A stretch of 64,000 nucleotides of DNA from Rothia sp. ZJ932 (GTDB taxonomy: Bacteria > Actinomycetota > Actinomycetes > Actinomycetales > Micrococcaceae), in assembly GCF_016924835.1 (NCBI RefSeq), contig NZ_CP070480.1, forward strand, positions 806,001 to 870,000, in the 5' to 3' direction. Numbering within the stretch: position 1 is the first letter of the stretch; the number at the start of each line of letters is the position of its first letter. Made by a program: the position numbers and the translations under genes. Shown piece by piece: positions 26,106-35,242 of the stretch. Under the pieces are notes generated by a model. It worked only from the letters and a program-made list of their open reading frames with translations, was not told the origin of the DNA and did not search any database.

Positions 26106-27149
26106 ATGTCAGTTCAACGTAAACTCTCGCTTCTTTCCCTCGCCACCCTAGCTCTTGCAGGCTGCTCTGCAAACGACGAAAATGCCTCCTCATCACCCGA
26201 TGAAACGCTCGATATCGTAGCGACTACCGACGTGTACGCGGACGTCGCACGGGCGGTCGTTGGTGATACCGAGGGCGTGGAAGTCACCTCAATCATCGCC
26301 TCCACCAGCCAAGACCCCCACTCCTACGAAGCAACGTCTAACGACCGTCTAACGGTCAAGGACGCCGAGGTGGTAGTGCTCAACGGCGGCGGTTACGACA
26401 CTTTCATGGAAGAGATGGCAGGCACCGATAATACCGAGCAAGCTGTGGTGAACGCGGTTAAGGTCTCAGGTTTCGTCTCTGGCGATGAATACGCAGAGCT
26501 GCTCGAAGGTCACCAGCACGGTCACGACCATGCTAAGGAAGAACACAGTCACGACCACGAGGATGAGGCACACAACCACGCCAAGAAAGGGCACCACCAC
26601 AGCGAGGACGCCCACGACCACCATGACCACGGCTCATTCAACGAGCACGTGTGGTACCACTTCGATACCATGGGCAAGGTAGCGCTTGCGCTTGCTGATC
26701 AGCTTGCTCAGGTTGATACCGAGAACGGAAAGACTTACCGCGAAAACGCTGAATCCTTCGTGACAGAGATGAAGCAGCTAGCGGTAAATACCGAAGGCTT
26801 GAACCTCAAGGGCAAAAGCTTCGTATCATCAGAACCGGTGCCCAACTACATGCTCACCTCAGCCGGTATGGAAGACAAGACCCCCGCTGACTACGTAGAG
26901 GCGGTTGAGGCAGAATCTGATGTAGCTCCCCTCACCTTGCAAGAAATTAAGGACGAGATTACCGACGGCGATATTCACTTGCTCGCCTACAACGAGCAGA
27001 CCGAAACCAACCAGACCGGTGAAATCCGAGCAGCAGCAGAAAACGCTAACGTCCCCACCGTTTCATTCACCGAAACCCTGCCCGAAGGCAAAAACTATGT
27101 AGAGTGGATGAAAGAAAACCTGGACAACCTGAAAAGTGCAGTAGCGTAA
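26106..27149 (+). CDS. znuA: Zinc ABC transporter substrate-binding lipoprotein
   Basis: 347 aa, cluster A-I metal-binding protein. Lipoprotein signal with lipobox LAGC (Cys20). Metal ligands expected in the family are visible: HSYEAT near residue 78, the HVWYH segment after the loop, and late EPVPNYM and YNEQTETNQTGE stretches. A long His/Asp-rich loop (about residues 137-180; HQHGHDHAKEEHSHDHEDEA and more) is typical of zinc-specific members and may act as a zinc-scavenging arm. AAGGAAGG precedes the ATG at 26106; the ATG at 26101 is out of frame. First gene of a three-gene operon under a Zur-like box. Zinc is inferred from the His loop and the zur neighbour. Confidence 0.9.
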   Translation: MSVQRKLSLLSLATLALAGCSANDENASSSPDETLDIVATTDVYADVARAVVGDTEGVEVTSIIASTSQDPHSYEATSNDRLTVKDAEVVVLNGGGYDTFMEEMAGTDNTEQAVVNAVKVSGFVSGDEYAELLEGHQHGHDHAKEEHSHDHEDEAHNHAKKGHHHSEDAHDHHDHGSFNEHVWYHFDTMGKVALALADQLAQVDTENGKTYRENAESFVTEMKQLAVNTEGLNLKGKSFVSSEPVPNYMLTSAGMEDKTPADYVEAVEAESDVAPLTLQEIKDEITDGDIHLLAYNEQTETNQTGEIRAAAENANVPTVSFTETLPEGKNYVEWMKENLDNLKSAVA

Positions 27150-27153
27150 ATCT

Positions 27154-27996
27154 ATGACGATTATTAGTAAGCCTACCGCCTCCGTTGAAATCAACGGGGG
27201 CGGGCTTTCTTTTGGGCAGCGTAAACTGTGGGATGAACTCAACCTGATTATTGAACAGGGGGAGTACTTCGCGGTGCTCGGACCTAACGGCTCCGGCAAA
27301 TCCACCTTCCTTAAAGTAGTCTTGGGTCTCACACCCATGAGTTCGGGCGTTATCAAGGTGTTGGGACGCCCCGCTCAAGCTGGGCACCCCGGCGTAGGCT
27401 ATATTCCCCAGCAGAAGACCCTGGGTGGGGTCACCCTGCGTGCCAGAGATCTGGTGGGGTTAGGGCTAGACGGTCATAAGTGGGGCATTCGCCTCAACAC
27501 CCGCAAGCACCGAGCTCTTGTCGATCAACTACTAGAATCCGTGGGTGCTAGTGACTACGCAAACGTCCCCGTAGGGCTTCTTTCGGGTGGCGAACAGCAG
27601 CGCCTGCGCATCGCCCAAGCGCTCGCTAACGACCCTCAGATTGTATTAGCTGATGAGGCATTACTGTCACTGGATTTGCACCATCAATATGCGGTGTCTG
27701 AGCTGATTCATCGCTATAACAAAGACCGTGCTGCCACGGTTATTTTCGTCACCCACGAGATTAATCCCATCATTGATCACGTTGATCGCGTGCTGTACCT
27801 TGCCAATGGACGCTTCACGGTGGGTGCGGTAGATCAGGTGATGACCAGCGAAGTGCTCAGCGATCTTTACCAAACTCCTGTTGAGGTTATTCGTTCCAAC
27901 GGGCGCTATATCGTTGTTGGTGGCGACTCCCACACAGAACACTGTTCCACACCTGATATCGCACCGCACGTTCTACCTAAGGGGGCTTCACGATGA
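27154..27996 (+). CDS. znuC: Metal ABC transporter ATP-binding protein
   Basis: 280 aa. Walker A is GPNGSGKST (about residues 45-53), the ABC signature LSGGEQQRLRIAQAL, and Walker B IVLADEALLSLD, where the usual Pro after DE is replaced by Ala. H-loop VTHEI. A C-terminal extension of about 40 residues (HTEHCSTPDIAPHVLPKG) contains His and Cys. Begins 4 nt after the binding-protein stop and overlaps the permease start, so it belongs to one transcript. Energises zinc uptake at the inner face of the membrane. Confidence 0.92.
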   Translation: MTIISKPTASVEINGGGLSFGQRKLWDELNLIIEQGEYFAVLGPNGSGKSTFLKVVLGLTPMSSGVIKVLGRPAQAGHPGVGYIPQQKTLGGVTLRARDLVGLGLDGHKWGIRLNTRKHRALVDQLLESVGASDYANVPVGLLSGGEQQRLRIAQALANDPQIVLADEALLSLDLHHQYAVSELIHRYNKDRAATVIFVTHEINPIIDHVDRVLYLANGRFTVGAVDQVMTSEVLSDLYQTPVEVIRSNGRYIVVGGDSHTEHCSTPDIAPHVLPKGASR

Positions 27997-28889
27997 CAGC
28001 GCTGATTCCTGCTGTGGCCCTCCAAGAGCTTTTTTCTCGCGTTTTCGTGTTTGAACGCTACGGTGAGCTTTTAGATTTACTCTCTACCTCTATTTGGGCG
28101 GGCGCTGTTCTGGGGCTTATTGGTGGTTTCGCTGGCACCTTCGTGATGATGCGAGATCACTCCTTTGCAGTACACGGCATTGCTGAAATGTCTTTTGCTG
28201 GCGCGGCCCTGTTTTTGCTGGTTGGCTACGATGTCGTTACTGGCTCGCTGGTTGGCTCCATTGTTGCCGCGCTGCTGATTGGTGCGTTGGGCGTCCGCCG
28301 TTCAGAATCTAACTCCGTTATTGGTGCGCTCATGCCTTTTGGTCTGGGGCTGGGTATTCTTTTTCTGTCGCTGTATCAAGGACGCAGCGCCAACAAGTTC
28401 TCTTTGCTGACCGGTCAGATTGTATCGGTAGATGCTTCTCAGCTCACCGAAATGATTCTCGGTGCAGTTATTGTGATTGCTGTGCTACTGGCTGTCTGGC
28501 GTCCATTGACCTTCGCTTCGCTTGATCCCGAGGTGGCACGCGCCAAGGGGGTGCCGATGGGTCTGCTCTCCATGATTTTTATGGTGGTGCTGGGCATTGC
28601 GGTTGCTCTATCAGTGCAGGTGGTGGGCGCTCTGTTAGTGCTTTCTTTGCTCGTCACCCCTTCGGCAGCGGCACAGCAAATCACCGCGTCCCCTCTGAAT
28701 GTCCTCATCTTTTCGGTGATATTTGCGGAAATCTCAATAGTGGGCGGCATTATGTTGGCGTTGGCTGGCACTTTACCTATCAGCCCCTACGTTACGTCCA
28801 TATCGTTCGCGATTTACCTAGTGTGCAGAGTGATCGGTAGGTATAAACGTCGCCATAGCGCATCCGGTAGAGCGCTGCCCGCAGTCTAA
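27993..28889 (+). CDS. znuB: Metal ABC transporter permease
   Basis: 298 aa with about eight transmembrane segments, ABC-3 family. Typical stretches are LIGGFAGTFVMMRDHSFAVH near the N-terminus and VQVVGALLVLSLLVTPSAAA in the second half. Overlaps the ATPase gene by 4 nt (ATGA) and ends at a strong terminator before the convergent zur gene. Confidence 0.92.
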   Translation: MTALIPAVALQELFSRVFVFERYGELLDLLSTSIWAGAVLGLIGGFAGTFVMMRDHSFAVHGIAEMSFAGAALFLLVGYDVVTGSLVGSIVAALLIGALGVRRSESNSVIGALMPFGLGLGILFLSLYQGRSANKFSLLTGQIVSVDASQLTEMILGAVIVIAVLLAVWRPLTFASLDPEVARAKGVPMGLLSMIFMVVLGIAVALSVQVVGALLVLSLLVTPSAAAQQITASPLNVLIFSVIFAEISIVGGIMLALAGTLPISPYVTSISFAIYLVCRVIGRYKRRHSASGRALPAV

Positions 28890-28905
28890 AATCACCCCAT
28901 CAAAC

Positions 28906-28944
28906 AGAGCACCGAGGCGTTGAATGTACCTCGGTGCTCTTGTC
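28906..28944. terminator. Terminator between the zinc uptake operon and zur
   Basis: Perfect 12-bp stem AGAGCACCGAGG at 28906-28917 and CCTCGGTGCTCT at 28929-28940, followed by TTGTCT. Confidence 0.75.
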
Positions 28945-28989
28945 TATGAGTCTATGAAAATGTGGAGTGCGCGGGGCAGAGGGCTCGAT

Positions 28990-29397
28990 TTAGCCGTGGG
29001 AACACTCGGCGCACAAACCGCTGATTTCAACGGTGTGGTTGATATCAGTAAAACCGAACTTTTCAGCCATGCTGTGAGCCCACTGCTCAACATCGGGTGC
29101 CTCAAGCTCAACCGCCTTACCGCAAGAGCGGCACATGAGATGGTGATGATGGTGCTCAGCCTGGCAACGGCGGTAAACAGACTCGCCGTCCTCGGTGCGA
29201 ATCACATCAACCTCATTATTGGCAGCCATAGATTGCAGGAGCCTGTAAATGGTTGCCAATGATACTGTTTCATTACGTGAGAGCATGAGCTGGTGCAGCT
29301 CCTGGGCGCTCATAAAATCGTCAAGGTCAGCCAAAGTAGCCGTCACAATGCGTCGCTGCTTGGTGTTGCGAACTTCAGGCTTAGGCGCTTGTGTCAT
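28990..29397 (-). CDS. zur: Fur-family regulator, probable zinc repressor Zur
   Basis: 135 aa. Winged-helix N-domain with NETVSLATIYRLLQSM as recognition helix. The dimerisation domain has the structural zinc site C-x2-C (CRSCGK) and a second pair near the end (CAECSHG). The metal-sensing histidine cluster is QAEHHHHHLMC. Its position converging on a His-rich zinc-uptake operon with a Zur-like box supports Zur over Fur or PerR; this remains inference. Confidence 0.88.
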   Translation of the reverse strand: MTQAPKPEVRNTKQRRIVTATLADLDDFMSAQELHQLMLSRNETVSLATIYRLLQSMAANNEVDVIRTEDGESVYRRCQAEHHHHHLMCRSCGKAVELEAPDVEQWAHSMAEKFGFTDINHTVEISGLCAECSHG

Positions 29398-29554
29398 GGC
29401 TCGTGCCTCTTTCGTCAGTAGACTGATGTGGAAAATGTTCAGACAAAACTTTACCGGAAGCTTGAGGTGATTTCTTCGGTAGAAGCGTGCGGGGCGCGTC
29501 CGCTCGGCGCGTATTGCCAGGGGTGAAAATCAGGCGCGGGTGAGGTCTTTCTAT

Positions 29555-29560
29555 TAGGCT
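29555..29560 (+). promoter_or_regulatory. -10 box of a probable leaderless promoter (metallo-hydrolase)
   Basis: TAGGCT followed by 6 nt and then the ATG at 29567. No ribosome site lies between; no clear -35 is seen. Confidence 0.4.
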
Positions 29561-29566
29561 GGAACT

Positions 29567-30217
29567 ATGAAACTCACTAAATACACCCATTCATGTGTTC
29601 GCCTTGAAAATGAGGGCAAGGTACTGGTACTTGATCCCGGTGGCTTTTCTGAGGTTGAGACGGCGCTCGATGGCGCCGATTACATCTTTGTTACCCACGT
29701 TCACCCTGATCATTTCGATGTTGAGCGTGTTGCCGCTTTCATCGAGAAGAATAAGCAGGTTCCCGTCTATGCTCCGCAGGCTGTTCTGGACGCGCTGGTC
29801 GAGAAGGTTGAGGATGCTCAGGTGTACCTTGCAGACGCTAAAGAAACCATCTTACTGGAGGGCTTTGAACTGAAAACCTTTGGTGGTCAGCACGCGCTCA
29901 TTCATCCCCTCATTAAGACCATCGACAATGTGGGTGTGTTGGTGAACGATAACGTGTTCCACCCGGGCGACTCTTTCACGGTGCCTCACGGTATCCAATC
30001 GAAAACTTTGCTGGCTCCGATTCATGCCCCCTGGAACAAGATGAGCGAGGTCATTGACTTTGTGATTTCCGTGGGTGCCTCCACTGTTTACCCGATTCAC
30101 GATTCTCTCCTGGCAGATTCGGGGCGCAACTTGATTGAAACCCAGGTAACTAACCTGACCGCTGATTACGGAGTGAGCTACAAACACCTCGATACCGGCG
30201 ACACTGTAGAACTTTAA
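29567..30217 (+). CDS. MBL-fold metallo-hydrolase (UlaG-like)
   Basis: 216 aa. The metallo-beta-lactamase fold signature is visible: KYTHSCVRLENEGKVLVLDP at the N-terminus, then THVHPDHFD (HxHxDH) at about residues 44-52, and later HPGDSF and YPIHDSLL providing further ligands. Related to the UlaG/YtkL group of cytosolic hydrolases; substrate unknown. Probably starts a two-gene unit with the HIT protein 27 nt downstream. Confidence 0.85.
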   Translation: MKLTKYTHSCVRLENEGKVLVLDPGGFSEVETALDGADYIFVTHVHPDHFDVERVAAFIEKNKQVPVYAPQAVLDALVEKVEDAQVYLADAKETILLEGFELKTFGGQHALIHPLIKTIDNVGVLVNDNVFHPGDSFTVPHGIQSKTLLAPIHAPWNKMSEVIDFVISVGASTVYPIHDSLLADSGRNLIETQVTNLTADYGVSYKHLDTGDTVEL

Positions 30218-30244
30218 AGACCTAGAAACAAAAGGGAGAAGAAA

Positions 30245-30673
30245 ATGTCTACTATTTTCACCAAGATTATTGAGGGTGAGTTGCCCGGACGGTTTGTGTG
30301 GAAAGACGATGAAGTTGTTGTCTTTTTGACTATTGAGCCCCTGGCTCATGGGCACGTGCTGGTGGTACCTCGCGCTGAGATTGAGCACTGGGTTGATATG
30401 CCCTTAGAGCTTTCAGCCCGCGTTTTTGAGGTCGCTCACACCGTAGGCAAGGCGATTAATACCGTCTGGCAGCCCGCTAAGGTTGGCGTTGAGATTGTTG
30501 GTTTGGATGTACCGCACGTTCATGTGCATGTGTTCCCGGCCAAGAGCATTCAGACCTTCAACTTCGCTCATGCTGAGAAGAACCCCGACGCTGTTGCCAT
30601 GGATGAATCGGCGCAGAAAATCCGTGACGCCCTGCGCGCAGCGGGCCACGGGGAATTCGTGCCTGAAAGCTAA
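30245..30673 (+). CDS. HIT-family nucleotide hydrolase/transferase
   Basis: 142 aa. Histidine-triad motif HVHVHVFP (catalytic histidines) at about residues 98-105, and N-terminal TIFTKIIEGELPGRFVWKDD typical of HIT hydrolases. Probably hydrolyses nucleoside phosphoramidates or dinucleotides in the cytosol. AAAGGGAG precedes the ATG. Followed by a strong terminator. Confidence 0.92.
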   Translation: MSTIFTKIIEGELPGRFVWKDDEVVVFLTIEPLAHGHVLVVPRAEIEHWVDMPLELSARVFEVAHTVGKAINTVWQPAKVGVEIVGLDVPHVHVHVFPAKSIQTFNFAHAEKNPDAVAMDESAQKIRDALRAAGHGEFVPES

Positions 30674-30704
30674 GCCCTAGCCAGTAAAGCATCATATTAA
30701 CAGG

Positions 30705-30742
30705 AAGAAGGCGGTCTTACAAGAGACCGCCTTCTTCTTGCT
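30705..30742. terminator. Terminator between the HIT gene and hrpA
   Basis: AAGGCGGTCTT with AAGAGACCGCCTT around an ACA loop (30708-30733), then TCTTCTTG on the plus strand. It sits between convergent genes. Confidence 0.7.
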
Positions 30743-30791
30743 TCTTAGGGAGTTTTTGCTGAACGAGCAGCGCTAACTATGTTCAGTGCTA

Positions 30792-33700
30792 CTACTTATT
30801 TAGTGCCTCTACCGCCTCTCGCAGCGCTTTGCCAATGCGCTTTTCAGAAACGGTGTAGGCGGTGCCCAAGTCTTGGGCGAAGAAGCTAACGCGCAGCTCT
30901 TCGATCATCCACTCCACACGTTCCATCTCGCGTGAGGGAACAGTACCCGCAGGGAGCTTTTTGACCGCGGTATCGTAAGCGTCTTCGAGGTCTTGCACTG
31001 CCAGCATCAGCTGGTTATCCCGGTTGATTTGAGCACCCACCAGCTTGTTAATGCGAATCTGCATAGCTTTGAGGTAGCGCGGCAGATGCACTAACTGGTC
31101 GTAACCGGTCTTGGCAACAAAACCGGGGTAGATGAGGTGCTCCAACTGAGCCTTGATGTCACTGATTGCGTGAATGACCGCCATCGACGAAGACTTTTTG
31201 ATGAGCTTACGTACCGTTGCCGCCTCAGAAAGAATTTCAGCAACGAGCTTGGTGACCTCAAAAACAGTGTCAATCAATTCTGCCCGAACAGCGTTGAACA
31301 GTTGCTCAAACTCTGCCTTCTCAAAGATAGGCGTGTGTGGGGTGAGCTTATCAACGGCAGCAACCGTACAGTCAGTAATAAGCTGATCGATTGAACCGTG
31401 GGGGTTCTGCGTGAAGACGATTTTCTCTTTATTGTTTAGGTGATCGCTGACATAGCGCACGGGGGAAGGTACCTGCAACTGTAAGAGGCGAATGACGCCT
31501 GCTCGCTGGGCGCGCAGCTGCTCCGTTTCGTGGGGGAAAATCCTTACACCCACGCTACTGCCTTCATCCACCAGGGCGGGGTAGCCTGCCACCGTTTGTG
31601 TTGCGATGGATCGCTCAATTTTGCGCGGTAGATCGGGCGTTGGCCACTCGGTGAGACCGCTGCGTTCAACGCTCTGGGCTGAACCTGCTTGGTTTTTGCC
31701 TGCACGGCAGCTAGCATCCATTCTCGGTGAGGGGGCGGACGCGCGTCCGCCCGTCGCTTTACCCTGGGCAGGTTGAGCGGGGGCACCACTCAACATTGCT
31801 GCCAAAGCATCGGGGGAAGCACCCAAAGAAGCCGCTAATGCCGAGCGAATCTCGGTGTGTAGCCTGCTCTGAAGCTCCTTGAGATCCTTACCTTCACCCA
31901 GAATCTTGTTCTGGGGATTGCGCACCTGAAAAGTGAAACGCAAATGCGGGGGCACAGCGTCCCACTCGAAAATATCAGGGTCAACCACGTGCCCGCGCAG
32001 ACGGCGCAATACCAAGGCAAGTGCCTCTTCGAGGGATGACTCAGTCGGTGAGAACTCCTCATTGAGCAGGGCAACCGCTTGGCGCGCTACGTCCGGGGCA
32101 GGCACAAAGTTCTTGCGCTGCTGCTTAGGCATAGACTTAATGAGCGCCGTGACCAGCTCTTCACGCAGACCGGGAATCAGCCATTTGAAAGGAGCGGGCT
32201 CCAACTGGTTAAGAAAGAGAACCGGCACCTGCACCGCGATACCATCGGTCTGGGCATCGTGGGAACGTACCCCGCCAACTGCCACCGCAGGGGCGTATTC
32301 GTAGCGTAAATCCAGCACCAGCTCACCGCCACTGCCCTGAGCAACCCAGGTACGCGGGAACGCCGACTCATCGTAATCGGCAGCCTCTTCATCAATCAGA
32401 TTTTCCGGGCTGAAGTCTAACAAGTGTTCGTTGCGTGTGCGCTCTTCCTTCCACCACTTATCAAAGTGGCGTTCAGAAACAACACCAGCGGGAACTCGTG
32501 CGTCGTAGAAATCAAAGAGGATTTGATCGTCCACCCGCAAATCGCGGCGACGCAAACGAGCTTCAAGCTCTTCAACGGCCGCTAGGGCTTTCTGATTGCG
32601 CTTGAAGAAATGATGACGGGTATTCCAATCGCCCTCCACTAGAGCAGAGCGAATGAACATCTCACGCGAAAGCACCGGGTCAATACGCCAGTACTGCACG
32701 CGACGATCAGCAATAATCGGCACCCCGTGCAGGGTTACCTTCTCATACGCCATCACAGCGCCCAGCTTGGACGACCAGTGTGGCTCAGAATAATGACGTT
32801 TAACCAGGTGAGAGCCGACTTCTTCAACCCATTCCGGCTTAATATCGGCATTCATACGTGCCCACAGACGAGAAGTTTCTACTAACTCAGCAGACACAAT
32901 CCAATCGGGGCGTTTCTTGAACAGAGCAGACCCCGGGAATATCGCAAAACGGGTACCGCGGGCACCTAAATACTCATTCGGGTTGCGCTCATCTTTCAAA
33001 CCGATATGCGAGAGCAAACCAGCCAACAGCGATTTATGCAGAGCTTCTTCGTGGGCAGCAGGGTCAATATCGCGCCCGCTGGACACTGAAATGCCAGCCG
33101 AACGACCCATCTCACGCAACTGGGCAAAAAGATCCTGCCACTCGCGCACCCTCAGAAAGTTAATGAACTCCCTGTGACACATCTTTCTCAACTGGCTGGA
33201 GGAAAGCTCCTCCTGCTTCTCATTCAAAAAGCCCCACAGCAACAAGAAACTCAAAAAGTCTGAGGTTTCATCGGCATACCGCTTGTGCATGGCATCTGCC
33301 TCACCGCGCTTCTCCGACGGACGCTCGCGCGGATCCTGAATAGTCAACGCAGCTGCAAGCACCATCATTTCTTTGGCGCACCCGCGCTGATTAGCCTCAA
33401 CAATCATGCGCGCCAAACGCGGGTCAACAGGTAAAGCCGCCATCGCGCGTCCGGCAGCAGTGAGAGGGGAAGACGCGCCGCGGCGGCCCCTGGACGCTGA
33501 CTTCTGGGCGTCTTTGAGAGCGCCCAGCTCACGCAAAAGATTCACACCGTCATTGATCGCGCGTTTTTCGGGCGGCTCCACGAAGGGGAACTTCTCAATA
33601 TCACCGGGGGAGCGCACCACACCAATAGCCGTCATCTGCAAAATAACCGCAGCTAGATTGGTACGCAGAATCTCGGGATCGGTAAACTCCGGGCGAGAAA

Positions 33701-35153
33701 CGAAATCCTCTTCAGAATAAAGACGAATCGCGATACCGTCACTGGTACGTCCCGCTCGACCAGAACGCTGGTTGGCGCTCGCCTGTGAAATGCGTTCAAT
33801 GGGTAGACGCTGAACCTTGGTGCGGGCAGAGTAGCGTGAAATGCGGGCGGTGCCGGTATCAATCACGTACTTAATGCCGGGTACGGTCAGGGAGGTTTCA
33901 GCGACGTTGGTTGCCAGTACAATGCGGGGCTTACCTGAGGGGCGGAATACCCGGTGCTGCTCTGCCATTGACAGGCGGGCATAAAGGGGCAAAATCTCAT
34001 AGCTACCAAAACGGCGCGATGAAGCAACCAAAGAACGCAGAGCGTCCTCAGCATCACGGATTTCGCGTTCACCCGAGAAGAAAATCAGAATGTCGCCGGG
34101 TTCTTCTTCTGATAGCTCGCGGACGGCCTCTAAAATACCGTCGATGGGGTCGCGGTCTTCATCTTCAAGACCATCACCGGCGTCCTCAGCATCTTCACCA
34201 CCGTCGCCCGTGCACGGGTTGTTCAGGGGCCGGTAGCGAATTTCTACGGGGAAAGTGCGTCCCGACACCTCAATGATGGGCGGCGCATCATCGGGCACCA
34301 GCTGCTCGGCGATTTCTTTTTCTTCTGGGCTGAGGCTCTCGTCAACGATTCCTTTACCGGGCACAAAGGACGGCGCGAAGTGGCGGGCAAAGCGTTCGGG
34401 GTCAATGGTTGCTGAGGTGATGATGACCTTGAGGTCGGGGCGCTTGGGCAGCAGACGCTTGAGGTACCCCAGAATAAAGTCAATGTTGAGTGAGCGTTCG
34501 TGTGCCTCATCGATGATGATAGTGGAGTATTTACGCAACTCGCGGTCATTGGCGATTTCTGCCAGCAGAATACCGTCGGTCATCAGTTTGATGGCTGAGT
34601 TCTCTGAGACTTCAGAAGTAAAACGTACCTGGTAGCCCACGGTCTGCCCCAGCTTCTCGCCCAGTTCTTCGGCGATGCGTTCGGCAACGCTGCGGGCGGC
34701 TAGACGGCGGGGTTGGGTGTGGCCGATGAGACCTGTTTCGGCAAGACCGAGTTGCAGGCACATTTTGGGAATCTGGGTGGTTTTACCCGAGCCGGTTTCG
34801 CCAGCAATAATCACTACCTGATGGTCACGAATTGCCGCCATGATGTCGTTGCGGCGTGCTGAGACGGGCAGCGATTCGGGGTAGCTGATGGCTGCCACAT
34901 CGAGGGTAACCACCGGGGGAGTGAACTGGCGTTTACTGCCTGAGCGGTTGTTGTTCTGCTGGTTGCGACGTGGTGCTGAGCCTTTACCGCGCTGGGAGCG
35001 TTTCTTATTGCGGTTGCCCCGCGGTGAACCCTGAGCGGACGCGCCTGCCTCCGCCTGCTGGGACACTTCGGTTTTTTCGGGCGTGCGGGTGGACGCTGCG
35101 TGCATAGCCTGAGCCATAGCGGCAAAAGAAGGCTGAGAAGATGAAGTAGACAT
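30792..35153 (-). CDS. hrpA: ATP-dependent RNA helicase HrpA (DEAH box)
   Basis: 1453 aa, slightly longer than the usual 1300. A basic, low-complexity N-terminal extension of about 80 residues (GNRNKKRSQRGKGSAPRRNQ) precedes the helicase core: GETGSGKTTQIPK (motif I), IIDEAHERSLN (II, DEAH), ITSATID (III), then TNVAETSLTVPGIKYVIDTG (V) and QRSGRAGR (VI). The HA2/ratchet, OB and long DUF3418 C-terminal regions follow. An acidic insert lies around residue 310 (GGEDAEDAGDGLEDEDRD). Involved in RNA remodelling. Intact over 4.3 kb, without any frameshift. Confidence 0.93.
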   Translation of the reverse strand: MSTSSSQPSFAAMAQAMHAASTRTPEKTEVSQQAEAGASAQGSPRGNRNKKRSQRGKGSAPRRNQQNNNRSGSKRQFTPPVVTLDVAAISYPESLPVSARRNDIMAAIRDHQVVIIAGETGSGKTTQIPKMCLQLGLAETGLIGHTQPRRLAARSVAERIAEELGEKLGQTVGYQVRFTSEVSENSAIKLMTDGILLAEIANDRELRKYSTIIIDEAHERSLNIDFILGYLKRLLPKRPDLKVIITSATIDPERFARHFAPSFVPGKGIVDESLSPEEKEIAEQLVPDDAPPIIEVSGRTFPVEIRYRPLNNPCTGDGGEDAEDAGDGLEDEDRDPIDGILEAVRELSEEEPGDILIFFSGEREIRDAEDALRSLVASSRRFGSYEILPLYARLSMAEQHRVFRPSGKPRIVLATNVAETSLTVPGIKYVIDTGTARISRYSARTKVQRLPIERISQASANQRSGRAGRTSDGIAIRLYSEEDFVSRPEFTDPEILRTNLAAVILQMTAIGVVRSPGDIEKFPFVEPPEKRAINDGVNLLRELGALKDAQKSASRGRRGASSPLTAAGRAMAALPVDPRLARMIVEANQRGCAKEMMVLAAALTIQDPRERPSEKRGEADAMHKRYADETSDFLSFLLLWGFLNEKQEELSSSQLRKMCHREFINFLRVREWQDLFAQLREMGRSAGISVSSGRDIDPAAHEEALHKSLLAGLLSHIGLKDERNPNEYLGARGTRFAIFPGSALFKKRPDWIVSAELVETSRLWARMNADIKPEWVEEVGSHLVKRHYSEPHWSSKLGAVMAYEKVTLHGVPIIADRRVQYWRIDPVLSREMFIRSALVEGDWNTRHHFFKRNQKALAAVEELEARLRRRDLRVDDQILFDFYDARVPAGVVSERHFDKWWKEERTRNEHLLDFSPENLIDEEAADYDESAFPRTWVAQGSGGELVLDLRYEYAPAVAVGGVRSHDAQTDGIAVQVPVLFLNQLEPAPFKWLIPGLREELVTALIKSMPKQQRKNFVPAPDVARQAVALLNEEFSPTESSLEEALALVLRRLRGHVVDPDIFEWDAVPPHLRFTFQVRNPQNKILGEGKDLKELQSRLHTEIRSALAASLGASPDALAAMLSGAPAQPAQGKATGGRASAPSPRMDASCRAGKNQAGSAQSVERSGLTEWPTPDLPRKIERSIATQTVAGYPALVDEGSSVGVRIFPHETEQLRAQRAGVIRLLQLQVPSPVRYVSDHLNNKEKIVFTQNPHGSIDQLITDCTVAAVDKLTPHTPIFEKAEFEQLFNAVRAELIDTVFEVTKLVAEILSEAATVRKLIKKSSSMAVIHAISDIKAQLEHLIYPGFVAKTGYDQLVHLPRYLKAMQIRINKLVGAQINRDNQLMLAVQDLEDAYDTAVKKLPAGTVPSREMERVEWMIEELRVSFFAQDLGTAYTVSEKRIGKALREAVEALNK
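31733..31752. repeat. 20-bp perfect palindrome built on GGACGCGCGTCC
   Basis: Positions 31733-31752 are fully self-complementary around the 12-mer GGACGCGCGTCC, inside hrpA. The same 12-mer palindrome also occurs at 5010-5021. Part of the window-wide excess of GCGGACGCG. Confidence 0.8.
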
Positions 35154-35242
35154 ACTGGTTACTAGTTTAGTGGGTGTGCAAGACTGAAAAACAATATTCG
35201 TAAGAAGAGCCGTGCTGTGGCACCTTACAAGGAGTTTCTCTC

